Origin: JBECKS01 sp964557005
GTDB lineage: Bacteria; Pseudomonadota; Gammaproteobacteria; Pseudomonadales; JBECKS01
NCBI GenBank assembly: GCA_964557005.1
Contig: CAZKYI010000007.1
Span: forward strand, 62,001-126,000
Direction: 5' to 3'
DNA: 64,000 nt
The notes beneath the pieces were generated by a model. That model saw only the letters and a list, made by a program, of their open reading frames with translations, did no database searches and was not told where the DNA came from. The number at the start of each line of letters is the position of its first letter. The stretch's first letter is position 1. Below, piece after piece: positions 18,296 to 27,195 of this stretch. The position numbers and the translations under genes were made by a program.

Positions 18296-19531
18296 CTAAT
18301 CGTTATCTCCTGCCGCGCTGCTGGGAATTGCCAGACTCAACGCGCTATAAATTGGCCCCCTCAAGGTATCCATCGCTGTTTTGGTCAAACCGAGCAAGGC
18401 ACAAGGTGCCAAACCTGTCGAATTAGCAAATGCGTTCAAACACGTATTGCGATTGCTGATATTTTCTACAGCAGTATCGAATCCTGTACTTGTTTCAATT
18501 TCTTCCAGCTTGGCCAAAACCGCATCCAGCTCGCTGACAATCTCGTCTGCCAAATCTTTTCTATCAATGCCTTCCAGCAAATCATTCAAACCACGTTTGC
18601 CGTTAAGCCCGGTGAATACATCGCGCAGCACTTGCACATTGGCGATGAGATTGGCACCAGAATTTCTGGAAAGTCGTGACTCCAGAAGCTCAGGACAGCT
18701 CGCTGGTTCAGTACAATAGAAGTCAGTCGTACCTACACCCGTGGTATAGGCAATCTTGCGATCCTTGCCGCTTTTCTCAACATAAAATAAGGCAACTGAC
18801 AGTGCATTGAGTGCATCCTGAGGTTTCATATACTTTTCACTGGCGAGGCCTGCGCTACTCCATTGTTCAATAAAATTCCCGTTTGCAGGCTCCCAGCTGT
18901 TACGCAAATTACTCGCCATCGAAGCAATTCGTGCAGCAAGCTTTTGCAAATGCACCGCTCGCTGTGTGGCAGTAAGCCCTGAAGCACAAGCGCTTGGGAA
19001 GCTTGTAAATAACAAGTACTCCACTGCGCCCAAACCACTCATATCAATCAGGGTATGCTCATTAACAGTAGAGCCGTTTTTTGCAGCGGCTTCCAGATCA
19101 CAAGCTTTCAGCGGAAGCGGCCATGAATAAATATAATCCCTGAAATCCTCCCCGCCTTTTACCATGTCAGAGAAACGCCCCGCAGGGCCAACTTGCAAGG
19201 GTTCATTGCGCTGCCATGCAGCCATCGCTGCACGCCAGGCATTTTGTGCTGCTTCCAATTCGTCAGTACCTTCGGGTGCTGCTACCAGTGCATCCACTGC
19301 TGTTTTCAGTGCGACGGCTTTGGTATGGAAATCTTGCAGCGAGGGTAAAATAATCTGTTCCGCAATATCCTTGAGCACCTCGCGCCGCGCCTCATCCCCC
19401 ACCGTAGAACCATCACCCTTGCCACCAGATGTGCTGTCGCAGGCCACCAGCGCCAAAGCCAGTATCAGCACGCCAATACACGTAATCCCTCGTTGAAAAA
19501 TTAGAGCACCACAGTTGAACACTACTTGCAT
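18296..19531 (-). CDS. Imelysin-family (M75-like) lipoprotein
   Basis: A 411-residue predicted lipoprotein: hydrophobic segment (about residues 17-30) with lipobox LVAC (Cys31), then an imelysin-like helical domain. The segment GLGAVEYLLF matches the family GxHxxE-YLLF motif but has Gly in place of His. Other imelysin landmarks are AAWQRNEPLQVGP and the long C-terminal helices. Imelysins are typically iron-regulated periplasm/outer-membrane proteins, and peptidase activity is doubtful. A strong GGAGGGGG ribosome site precedes the ATG. It is second in the operon, after the delta-60 lipoprotein. Confidence 0.85.
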   Translation of the reverse strand: MQVVFNCGALIFQRGITCIGVLILALALVACDSTSGGKGDGSTVGDEARREVLKDIAEQIILPSLQDFHTKAVALKTAVDALVAAPEGTDELEAAQNAWRAAMAAWQRNEPLQVGPAGRFSDMVKGGEDFRDYIYSWPLPLKACDLEAAAKNGSTVNEHTLIDMSGLGAVEYLLFTSFPSACASGLTATQRAVHLQKLAARIASMASNLRNSWEPANGNFIEQWSSAGLASEKYMKPQDALNALSVALFYVEKSGKDRKIAYTTGVGTTDFYCTEPASCPELLESRLSRNSGANLIANVQVLRDVFTGLNGKRGLNDLLEGIDRKDLADEIVSELDAVLAKLEEIETSTGFDTAVENISNRNTCLNAFANSTGLAPCALLGLTKTAMDTLRGPIYSALSLAIPSSAAGDND

Positions 19532-19616
19532 GATTTACCCCCTCCGAATAAACAAGCGACCCCATAAGGAGCCGCTTGTGAGTTGCATTGTTTATTTAAG
19601 TGTGACTTGTACTGAA

Positions 19617-21110
19617 TTAGTCAGCAATTTCCAACACGACCAGTCTTGCACCATTGGCATTATTGTCAGTGCTCATCGCAACACGCTTGCCATCTTCAGA
19701 CAAAGCCAAACCAAAAAACTGTGAGTTAATGTCGTCATGAGGCAACTCAATGATGCCATCACCAAATACCGACTCATCAGGCTGGCCATCAGCAGTCAGC
19801 ACCACAGCCGCTGCATTGCCACCAAAACGACCCGCAATCAAAATTCGATCATCTGGCAGTACCACAAGGTGCCGACCTCGGTCTTCGTTAGTTGGGAGAC
19901 CCAAGCCCTCACTTTGAACCACCATATGGCCATTGTTACCAAAACCCATATCTACACTGGCAGCGGTTCCGCTGGATACACGGAAAACAGCAATATCCTG
20001 CTGAATCGTAGTTTCATAACCAAAAGAAGAAAAAGTGTCAGCAGCAGTAGCAGCACCGTAGCCAGTGGTTACATAAGAAGCTGTCCCTTTTTGGTAACCC
20101 ACTGCGTAACTTTCAGAGAAGCCCTCGTCAATAACAAAGGGATTAAACACCGCAACACCTGCACGCTTTGTAACAATGGAAGGCCTTGAACTGAAACCAC
20201 CGAAACCACTATCCAGAGTACCATTGGCATTGAGACGGAACATGACAATGTGATTACCCAGACCAGTACCCAGATTAGCGTAACCAGCCGACACAATCTT
20301 GCCGTTGTCCTCAACAATGCCACGACGCGCGTTGTCACCCAGGCTTGCTGCAGCATTCAATGTGAATGCATTACCGCTATTAAAAGTCGGGTCTGCATCA
20401 GCACCTGTATTGGTAATATTCAGGCGTGCAACATAGCGATCGGCGTCGGTGCGACCAGAACCATCAGGAGCAGAGCCGAATCCGAACACCACCACCCGAT
20501 CAGTGCCAACGCTACGGTCAACCTGTACATCCCACGCAGTATCAGATGGCACGGTACCAGGGAAGTTTTCATTGTCTTCATTTGCCCAGCCAAACACCAC
20601 TTCAACCTTGCCCTCAGCATCGCCCCAACCATCAACTTGCTCACCATCTTTATCAAGACGGAACAAGTACACGGACTGGCCACCATCAGCATCTGTAGCT
20701 TGAGCTGTCACCACCACACCACCGCTTTGCAGCTCAGCGATACCCAAAGAGTTTTCATCACCATTTGCTTGTGTCGCAGTGGCTTCCAGTTCAACAAAAC
20801 CACCGCTACCGAAAGTGGTATCAGGAGAGCCATCCGCATTGAAACGGGCAACTACAACCTTTCTGGTTTCATTGGTTGTTCCCACATGGCCTGAGGCATA
20901 AATCTTGCCTGCATGAGGGGCTACCCGTGCATAAGTCAAACCGCGCAAATCGTTAGCACTTGTAGTGACTCTATCAGCAGCGACAATAATGCCCTGTTCC
21001 GGATCCGGCTCACTTGGCAAACCTTTGGAACCTTTACTACTACTACCACAGCTCATCATGACCAAAGCTGTAGCCGCAATCAGCGCAAATTCTTTGATTC
21101 TGACCTTCAT
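19617..21110 (-). CDS. Delta-60 repeat lipoprotein (predicted beta-propeller)
   Basis: A 497-residue secreted protein. The N-terminal signal ends in MMSC (Cys21), a near-lipobox, followed by a Gly/Ser/Lys-rich linker. The body has repeated units ending in D-x-x-FG-x-x-G-type motifs (DTTFGSGG, DPTFNSGN, DSGFGGFS, DMGFGNNG, ESVFGDG) with intervening VVxxD/GK-I strands, characteristic of delta-60 repeats, which likely form a beta-propeller. The ATG at 21110 with GTGAGG 8 bases upstream is chosen over the TTG two codons earlier. It is the first gene of the operon, downstream of a Fur-box-like site. Binding partner unknown. Confidence 0.8.
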   Translation of the reverse strand: MKVRIKEFALIAATALVMMSCGSSSKGSKGLPSEPDPEQGIIVAADRVTTSANDLRGLTYARVAPHAGKIYASGHVGTTNETRKVVVARFNADGSPDTTFGSGGFVELEATATQANGDENSLGIAELQSGGVVVTAQATDADGGQSVYLFRLDKDGEQVDGWGDAEGKVEVVFGWANEDNENFPGTVPSDTAWDVQVDRSVGTDRVVVFGFGSAPDGSGRTDADRYVARLNITNTGADADPTFNSGNAFTLNAAASLGDNARRGIVEDNGKIVSAGYANLGTGLGNHIVMFRLNANGTLDSGFGGFSSRPSIVTKRAGVAVFNPFVIDEGFSESYAVGYQKGTASYVTTGYGAATAADTFSSFGYETTIQQDIAVFRVSSGTAASVDMGFGNNGHMVVQSEGLGLPTNEDRGRHLVVLPDDRILIAGRFGGNAAAVVLTADGQPDESVFGDGIIELPHDDINSQFFGLALSEDGKRVAMSTDNNANGARLVVLEIAD

Positions 21111-21193
21111 TTCCAATACCTCACGTTAAATAAGTTAAATGTTGTGTGCGCCGTTTCCTTTAAAAGCGGACTTCCCATGACGCGCAGCACACC

Positions 21194-21227
21194 ATAATAC
21201 AAACAAGAATCATTATCAATAAGATTC
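21194..21227 (-). promoter_or_regulatory. Fur-box-like operator and promoter of the HTTM/imelysin operon
   Basis: Minus-strand reading gives TTGATAATGATTCTTG, matching the left half of the Fur consensus (TGATAATNATTATCA) perfectly (TGATAAT) and the right half partly. The 21-bp core 21207-21227 has inverted ends GAATC/GATTC. It overlaps the spacer of a candidate -10 (TATTAT, 21194-21199). The site lies about 85-115 bp before the delta-60 lipoprotein ATG and just after the murB stop. Confidence 0.55.
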
Positions 21228-21243
21228 GCAATATTTAACGAAT

Positions 21244-22266
21244 TCAAGGGTTCTTCAAACAAACGGGTTCAATTTCCAGCTCAATACCAAAGCGCTGCTT
21301 AACCGAAGTTTGAATGGCCTGCGCCAATGCCAGCACATCTTCCTGAGTGGAAGTGCCATGATTTTCCACAACCAGCGCATGTAAATCAGACACCTTCAAG
21401 GCTCTGAAAGCTTTTCCCTTCCAGCCACATTGCTCAATCAGCCACGCTGCTGACACTTTAACCACGCCATTGGCCTGAGGAAAAACCACCGCCTGTTTCA
21501 GGTTTGCCTGCTGCCCAAAAAAACTTTGGCCAACAACAGGATTCTTGAAAAAACTGCCCACATTGGCAACCTGCTGCGGATTGGGCAGACGCTGCAAACG
21601 AATAGCGGCAATAATCTCTGACAACTGCCTTTGTGTCAGTTCACGCTCATCAATCTGATGCTGCAAAAGATAAGACTGAATACTTTGATAAGCACAATTC
21701 AATTCCGTTTTTCGCTTCAATAAAAAGTTCACACCCAAAACCAGATAACGATTGGCTTGCTGCTTGAAAATACTGTTGCGATAAGCAAAACAACATTGCG
21801 CATGGGTCAGGGTTTTAAATTGCGCATCTGAAAAATCGAACACATTCACCGAATCAATCCATTGCTCAACTTCCACACCATAGGCACCAATATTCTGAAT
21901 CGGCGCTGCACCCACCATACCAGGAATCAGCGTGAGATTTTCCAGGCCATAGAGTTTTTCGCTCAAACAATACTCAATCAAATCATGCCACTGCTCACCT
22001 GCACCGACAGATAATAATACCTGCTCACCTTTATCCGTTTGTTGAAAACCTTTGATGGCGGTTTGAATCATCAAGCCATCAAAAAAATCGGGCAATATCA
22101 CGTTAGAGCCACCACCCAAAATAAAAATGGCATATTCCTGTGGTGGAAATTGTTTCAATAAAGGCAGTAACTGGGTTGTGGATTCCAAAGTAAAAAAATA
22201 ACGACAAACAGCATTCAACCGAAACGTATTTTTCGCGCTCAAATCAACATTTTTTTGAATATTCAA
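21244..22266 (-). CDS. murB: UDP-N-acetylenolpyruvoylglucosamine reductase
   Basis: FAD/NADPH enzyme completing UDP-MurNAc synthesis. From the TTG at 22266 the protein is 340 aa, close to E. coli MurB (342). It reads NIQKNVDLSAKNTFRL, then the FAD-binding ILGGGSNVI and IPGMVGAAPIQNIGAYG, and GSFFKNP, which carries the proton-donor Ser. This is the type I form. The open frame extends upstream over kdsB, but that part is not MurB-like. The initiator is uncertain (TTG, or CTG further up); there is no good Shine-Dalgarno, so coupling with kdsB 20 bp upstream is likely. Confidence 0.93.
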   Translation of the reverse strand: MNIQKNVDLSAKNTFRLNAVCRYFFTLESTTQLLPLLKQFPPQEYAIFILGGGSNVILPDFFDGLMIQTAIKGFQQTDKGEQVLLSVGAGEQWHDLIEYCLSEKLYGLENLTLIPGMVGAAPIQNIGAYGVEVEQWIDSVNVFDFSDAQFKTLTHAQCCFAYRNSIFKQQANRYLVLGVNFLLKRKTELNCAYQSIQSYLLQHQIDERELTQRQLSEIIAAIRLQRLPNPQQVANVGSFFKNPVVGQSFFGQQANLKQAVVFPQANGVVKVSAAWLIEQCGWKGKAFRALKVSDLHALVVENHGTSTQEDVLALAQAIQTSVKQRFGIELEIEPVCLKNP

Positions 22267-22286
22267 AACTGTTGCACCGTCTATTG

Positions 22287-23069
22287 TCAGGTATGGCTCA
22301 TCATTTTTCTGACCAGTTCCAAATCCTGCGGGGTATCGACACCCTGCGCACTGGCCTGACACGCTTTCGCCACATGAATGCGATGACCATAGTACATGGC
22401 ACGCAGTTGTTCGAGCTTTTCTACCTGTTCCAGAGGCGCTTCCTGCCAACTGACAAACTGATGCAAAAGAACACAACGATAAGCATAAATACCAATATGG
22501 CGTTTGAATGGATACGCATCTAACAGTGCATCATCGGGTTTAAAAGAAAAATCAGCGCTACGCGCAATCCCTTCTCTTGCCCACGGAATGGGCGCGCGGG
22601 AAAAATACAATACTTCGCCTGCATGATTTGCTACCAGCTTGACCTGATTGGGATTAAATAAATCTTCAAGCTTCGCAATCGGTTCATACAAGGTGGCGAT
22701 ACTTGCCCACACCTGTTCACTCAAATTACGTGCAACCTGATTGATGAGTGCTGGCGGAATCAAGGGCTCATCACCTTGCACATTGACAACAATCTCATCG
22801 TCCCTGAAAGCCAGCTTGCTTGCCACTTCCTGCAAGCGGTCTGTACCTGAAACATGACTCACTGCTGTCATACACACTTCGGCAGAAAATTTTTCTGCCA
22901 CCTGCGCAATTTCCTCGTTATCGGTAGCAATAATCACACGCTCGGCATCACTTTTCAGTGCAGCCTCATAAACGTGTTGTATCATCGGCTTGCCACAAAT
23001 ATCTAACAAAGGCTTGCGCGGCAAGCGCGTGGATTGATAACGTGCAGGGATAACAACCGAAAATTTCAT
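22287..23069 (-). CDS. kdsB: 3-deoxy-manno-octulosonate cytidylyltransferase
   Basis: Activates Kdo to CMP-Kdo for lipopolysaccharide core synthesis. The N-terminus MKFSVVIPARYQSTRLPRKPL is the family signature (nucleotidyltransferase loop), followed by GKPMIQHVYE and VNVQGDEPLIP. About 260 aa from the ATG at 23069. The ATG lies 6 bases after the trm112 stop, with a TTG two codons earlier overlapping it, so translation is probably coupled. Confidence 0.96.
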   Translation of the reverse strand: MKFSVVIPARYQSTRLPRKPLLDICGKPMIQHVYEAALKSDAERVIIATDNEEIAQVAEKFSAEVCMTAVSHVSGTDRLQEVASKLAFRDDEIVVNVQGDEPLIPPALINQVARNLSEQVWASIATLYEPIAKLEDLFNPNQVKLVANHAGEVLYFSRAPIPWAREGIARSADFSFKPDDALLDAYPFKRHIGIYAYRCVLLHQFVSWQEAPLEQVEKLEQLRAMYYGHRIHVAKACQASAQGVDTPQDLELVRKMMSHT

Positions 23070-23075
23070 GGCCAA

Positions 23076-23261
23076 TCAGGAAAGCTTTTCATCAAGGGAA
23101 ATTTCACGTGCTTCTTCTTCAAGCATCACCGGAATGCCGTCACGCACGGGATAAGCCAGACCATCTGCCTTGCAAATCAATTCTTCAGGCTGCTTCACAT
23201 ATTCAAGATTTCCCTTGCATACCGGACAAGCGAGAATATCCAATAGTTTTTTATCCAACAT
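23076..23261 (-). CDS. Trm112 family protein (YcaR)
   Basis: A 61-residue zinc-ribbon-like protein, MLDKKLLDILACPVCKGNLEY, with a CPVCKG pair but a second pair not fully conserved (ICKAD only). It is the YcaR/Trm112 type always found between lpxK and kdsB. Trm112 proteins activate methyltransferases in eukaryotes and archaea; the bacterial role is unclear. The ATG at 23261 has AGAGG 5-6 bases upstream; a GTG two codons earlier is less likely. Confidence 0.9.
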   Translation of the reverse strand: MLDKKLLDILACPVCKGNLEYVKQPEELICKADGLAYPVRDGIPVMLEEEAREISLDEKLS

Positions 23262-23270
23262 AGTCACCTC

Positions 23271-24317
23271 TTATAAATTCAATAACTGATTCACTGACCG
23301 TAACAAATTATCACTCAGGGTTGCCCTGATGGGTAAATACCACAGGTTTTCCAGCTCAAAGTGTGCACACTTGACTGCATCTTTTTCAGTCATCAACACT
23401 GGAAAATGATCATCAAACTGCAAGTCACTTTGCCTGAATCGATAGTGATCAGCAAAAACATGTGGAATTACCTTGTAACCCAAAGTTTCAAGACTTTCAA
23501 AAAAACGCTGCGGATTGCCAATGCCGGCCACTGCATGAACGGTATCGCCTTTTACGGGAATGCTGTCAAAGCGTGTTGCAGGCAAGGATTGAATGGTATC
23601 GGGTTGCAGAAACACACTGGCAAGGCGCTCATCAGAATCGGGCAAATCTTCACCAACGCCCGATTGCCTGACTGCCTCATCACAATGCTCATTCAAACCA
23701 CAACTCAACAATATCCAGTCACAGTGTTTCAGACGACGCAATGGCTCCCTGAGCGGCCCCATCGGTAACAACCGTTTATTACCAAAGCCCCGTTTTGCAT
23801 CCACCAGAATAATTTCCATATCTCTTTGCATGGCATGATGCTGCAAACCATCATCGCTGATAATCACATCACAGCGTGCATCAAAAACCAGCAATCGGGC
23901 AGCACGAATGCGTTTTGGGTCTACCATCACTGGAACACTGGTTCTTTTGAAAATCAGATAAGGTTCATCACCACTTTCGCTGACACTACTTTGGCTGTTG
24001 ACCAGCATCGGGTAAGCCTCGGCATGACCACCATAACCCCTGCTGATAACACCCGGCTTCAAGCCTTTTTCTTTCAGATATTCAACCAGTGCAATCACCA
24101 CGGGTGTTTTTCCTGTACCACCTACAGTGATATTGCCCACCACAATCACAGGTACGGGTACAGAACCGCTTTGAAAAATACCCACTCTAAATAAAAACAC
24201 TCTCAGGCTTGAAAGCGCAAAAAACAACACACTCAACGGGTACAGAATTTTCAGCCAGATACTGTGCTTATCTTTACCATACCAAAGTGACTGGAGTTTT
24301 ATTTCCCACTTCTGCAT
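23271..24317 (-). CDS. lpxK: Tetraacyldisaccharide 4'-kinase
   Basis: Phosphorylates the lipid A precursor at the inner membrane. It has an N-terminal hydrophobic segment (about residues 24-45) and a P-loop, VGNITVGGTGKTP (about residues 60-72), with VISRGYGG following. Asp and His residues in ISDDGLQHHAM form the catalytic/Walker B site. 348 aa. It begins directly after the msbA stop codon, in the conserved msbA-lpxK pair. Confidence 0.96.
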   Translation of the reverse strand: MQKWEIKLQSLWYGKDKHSIWLKILYPLSVLFFALSSLRVFLFRVGIFQSGSVPVPVIVVGNITVGGTGKTPVVIALVEYLKEKGLKPGVISRGYGGHAEAYPMLVNSQSSVSESGDEPYLIFKRTSVPVMVDPKRIRAARLLVFDARCDVIISDDGLQHHAMQRDMEIILVDAKRGFGNKRLLPMGPLREPLRRLKHCDWILLSCGLNEHCDEAVRQSGVGEDLPDSDERLASVFLQPDTIQSLPATRFDSIPVKGDTVHAVAGIGNPQRFFESLETLGYKVIPHVFADHYRFRQSDLQFDDHFPVLMTEKDAVKCAHFELENLWYLPIRATLSDNLLRSVNQLLNL

Positions 24318-26099
24318 CTAGAATATTTCCGCAATCTCACTTCGGCTATTGGCAAGTCGTGCATAAAAACCATTCCGTGCCAACAATTCTTCGTGCTTGC
24401 CTTGCTCTACAATACGGCCTTGATCAATCACCAGAATTTTATCGGCCTTCTCAATGGTGGATAAACGATGGGCAATCACCATCAATGTCTTGTTACCACG
24501 AATGCCTTCCAAGGCTTTTTGAATCATCGCTTCTGATTCATTGTCCAGCGCAGAAGTGGCTTCATCCATAATAATAATGGGTGCTTCTTTCATCAGCGCT
24601 CTGGCAATCGCAATTCTCTGCCTTTGGCCGCCTGACAGTTGAATACCGTCCTGCCCCACCTGCGTGTCATAACCATGTTCCAAAGCCGAAATAAAATCAT
24701 GTGCATAGGCCAGCTTCGCAGCTTGCTCTACTTTTTCACGCGTCGCATTTTCCAGATTGCCATAGGCGATATTGTGGTACACCGTGTTATTAAACAGCGT
24801 GACTTTCTGGCTCACCAGCGCAATATGGTGCCTCAAACTGGCAAGTGTCAGTGTTTTAATATCCTGCCCGTCAATTTCAATTTTGCCTTCACTTACTTCA
24901 TAAAATCTCGGTAACAAACTCACCATACTGGACTTTCCGCCACCCGAACGCCCGACCAGCGCAATGGTTTGTCCCGCTTTTACCTCGAATGACACTTCCT
25001 GTAATACCTTCGGTAAATTCTCTGCATAAGCAAAACTCACGCCTTTGAACGTTATCTCACCGCGACACTGCTCCAGCACCACGGTACCACTGTCATCTTG
25101 CTCTTTGTCATCGAGCAGTCCAAAAATATCCTGCGAAGCGGCAAGCGCCAGTTGAATTTTGCTGTTCACTTTGGTGAGCTGACGAATTGGCTTATCCATC
25201 AAGGCCGCTGCCAGAATAAAAGCAATAAATTGCCCCGAACTCACATTACCCATGATTTCAGGATTCAAGGCCAACCACACCACCACACTCAGGGCAATAG
25301 CCACCAGCAACTGAATCACGGGCGTATTGATTGCCTCGGTGAGCGAATATTTCATGCTTTGCTTGCGATTATTGGCACTCACTTTTTCAAATCGTTGGTC
25401 TTCGTAAGTGCCTGCACCATAAATACGCACTTCCTGATAAGCACTGATGACTTCAGAAGAAACATGCGTCACATCGCCCATCGAATTCTGAATCGATTTT
25501 CCCAAACGCCTGAATCTTTTACTGACCTGATTCACAATCAGCGAAACAGGAGGCAACACCGTTAAAAGAATCAGTGTGAGCTTCCAGTTCTGAAAAAACA
25601 AATAGCCGAGCAAACTCAAAACCACGATACCTTCACGAATCATGATGGTGACTGCTTCACTCACGGCTCTGGTAATTTGCTCGGCATTGTAGGTGATTTT
25701 TGAAATCAGATGGCCGGGCGCATTCTGTGAAAAATAGGCAATCGGTAAACGATTCAGTTTACAAAACATCTCTACACGGAGTTCATGCACCACCTTGCGT
25801 GCAACATAAGCCATGCCATAAGTGCCCATCAAGGTGCCAACACCACGAATGGCAAAAACTGCAACAATCGCCAAAGGAAAAAAAATTCTCGATTTATCAC
25901 TGGGTGTTTCAATGGAATCAATAATCATCTCCATCAGCTTCACCGCCAGCGGATGGGTGGCACCATAAATAACAAAACCGACAACTGCGCCTGCAAAAGC
26001 CCACCAGTATGGCAGCGCTCTCTTGAGCAAGCGTTGATACAATTTGAAGCCGTCCTGCTCCGGTATATTTTGAGTGACGGAAGAAGATTCAACTGACAT
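24318..26099 (-). CDS. msbA: Lipid A export ABC transporter MsbA
   Basis: Flips core lipid A across the inner membrane. A 593-residue half-transporter: six-helix transmembrane domain (about residues 30-330), then an ATPase with Walker A GRSGGGKSS (about 390-398), signature LSGGQRQR (about 494-501), Walker B IIIMDEAT and switch His in VIAHRLST. Context with lpxK directly downstream supports MsbA over other ABCB exporters. It starts 9 bp after exbD. Confidence 0.96.
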   Translation of the reverse strand: MSVESSSVTQNIPEQDGFKLYQRLLKRALPYWWAFAGAVVGFVIYGATHPLAVKLMEMIIDSIETPSDKSRIFFPLAIVAVFAIRGVGTLMGTYGMAYVARKVVHELRVEMFCKLNRLPIAYFSQNAPGHLISKITYNAEQITRAVSEAVTIMIREGIVVLSLLGYLFFQNWKLTLILLTVLPPVSLIVNQVSKRFRRLGKSIQNSMGDVTHVSSEVISAYQEVRIYGAGTYEDQRFEKVSANNRKQSMKYSLTEAINTPVIQLLVAIALSVVVWLALNPEIMGNVSSGQFIAFILAAALMDKPIRQLTKVNSKIQLALAASQDIFGLLDDKEQDDSGTVVLEQCRGEITFKGVSFAYAENLPKVLQEVSFEVKAGQTIALVGRSGGGKSSMVSLLPRFYEVSEGKIEIDGQDIKTLTLASLRHHIALVSQKVTLFNNTVYHNIAYGNLENATREKVEQAAKLAYAHDFISALEHGYDTQVGQDGIQLSGGQRQRIAIARALMKEAPIIIMDEATSALDNESEAMIQKALEGIRGNKTLMVIAHRLSTIEKADKILVIDQGRIVEQGKHEELLARNGFYARLANSRSEIAEIF

Positions 26100-26107
26100 G
26101 GCGAACT

Positions 26108-26527
26108 CTATTTGGCAACCGTTTCAGTGGTGGCAATACTCACTCTGGAAAGCCCCAGCTTTGCAGCAACATCCATCACGGTCACCACTGACTGATGGCT
26201 TGCCTGAGCATCGGCAGCAATAACCACCGGCGTTTGTTTGTTGTGGATATTCAGACCTTCTATCGCCGAGGCCAGAGTGCGTGCATCACTTTTAACCAGG
26301 GTGCGCGAATTAACCGAATATTCCCCTATGGAACTCACACTCACATAAATAACATCGTTTTGCATCTGCCGGTTTTTATTCTCTGCTTGCGGCAAACTCA
26401 AGGTAATGTGATTTTCTTTCTTGAAGGTGGTTGCCACCATAAAAAAAATCACCAGCAGGAACACCACATCAATCAGCGGAGTGAGATCAATTCCAGGTTC
26501 CGTACGTTTCTGACGTTTGAAACTCAT
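26108..26527 (-). CDS. exbD: ExbD/TolR family biopolymer transport protein
   Basis: A 139-residue protein with one N-terminal membrane helix (about residues 17-37). It contains the conserved Asp in PLIDVVFLLVIFFMVATTF that takes part in proton translocation, then a periplasmic domain. It forms a stator with the ExbB-like protein encoded 7 bp upstream. The pair could energise the TonB receptor at 14240, but in this envelope-operon position (exbB-exbD-msbA-lpxK, as in Pseudomonas) its actual partner is unproven. Confidence 0.92.
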   Translation of the reverse strand: MSFKRQKRTEPGIDLTPLIDVVFLLVIFFMVATTFKKENHITLSLPQAENKNRQMQNDVIYVSVSSIGEYSVNSRTLVKSDARTLASAIEGLNIHNKQTPVVIAADAQASHQSVVTVMDVAAKLGLSRVSIATTETVAK

Positions 26528-26533
26528 ACAAGC

Positions 26534-27127
26534 TTACCCTGCTTTTTCCACGATTTTTTCTATAAACAGGGAATCCATCAACTTTATGGCTTCAATTTCC
26601 ATTTCTACCGTCAGTTCATCAATATGACGAACAAAATAGCGATGCGCAAACAAACTGGGAATCGCAACAATCAATCCTGCTGCGGTGGTAATCAGCGCCT
26701 GTGAAATGCCACCCGCCAGTACCGTAGTATCACCAGAACCATGTATCACCAGCGCTGAAAACACCTGAATCATACCAATCACCGTACCTAACAAACCCAT
26801 CAGGGGTGATATTGCGGCAATGGTTCCCAGCGTGCTCAAAAAGCGCTCCAGATCATGTACCACATGCCCTGCAACTTCTTCAATGCGTTCCTTCATAATC
26901 TCGCGGCCAAAATGCGCATTACTCAAACCCGAAGACAGAATACGCCCCATTGGAGAATCATCTTTGAACTGCTTCATCTCCCGCCGTGCCTTGGCAAGCA
27001 AGCCATCGGGAATAATCCGGCTACGCCTTAAACTCCAGAATCGCTCGGCAATAATCGCAAGTGCGGCTACCGAACATAACAAAATAGGCACCATCATCCA
27101 GCCGCCCGCTATGACCAACTCTCGCAC
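26534..27127 (-). CDS. exbB: ExbB/TolQ/MotA family proton channel protein
   Basis: About 197 residues from the GTG at 27127, which has GGAGG 4 bases upstream and gives the family-like start VRELVIAGGWMMVPILL. A longer upstream frame (ATG-like start at 27166) has no ribosome site. Three membrane segments are visible (about 10-30, 100-125, 150-175). The ISPLMGLLGTVIGMIQVF segment carries the ExbB/TolQ signature with the pore Thr. It forms the proton-driven stator with ExbD. Confidence 0.92.
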   Translation of the reverse strand: MRELVIAGGWMMVPILLCSVAALAIIAERFWSLRRSRIIPDGLLAKARREMKQFKDDSPMGRILSSGLSNAHFGREIMKERIEEVAGHVVHDLERFLSTLGTIAAISPLMGLLGTVIGMIQVFSALVIHGSGDTTVLAGGISQALITTAAGLIVAIPSLFAHRYFVRHIDELTVEMEIEAIKLMDSLFIEKIVEKAG

Positions 27128-27195
27128 ACACCCTCCTGCACAACCTGCTATAAAAAAGAGGGGCAATCTACCATAAAAGCCCCAAGCGAGACAGC

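Noticed and set aside
21244..22476. 410-aa version of murB
   Set aside because: The extra N-terminal part is kdsB read in another frame and is not MurB-like.
26108..27127. ExbB/ExbD as the dedicated energiser of the TonB receptor at 14240
   Set aside because: The pair lies in the conserved envelope block with msbA-lpxK, and no tonB gene is present, so a specific pairing cannot be claimed.
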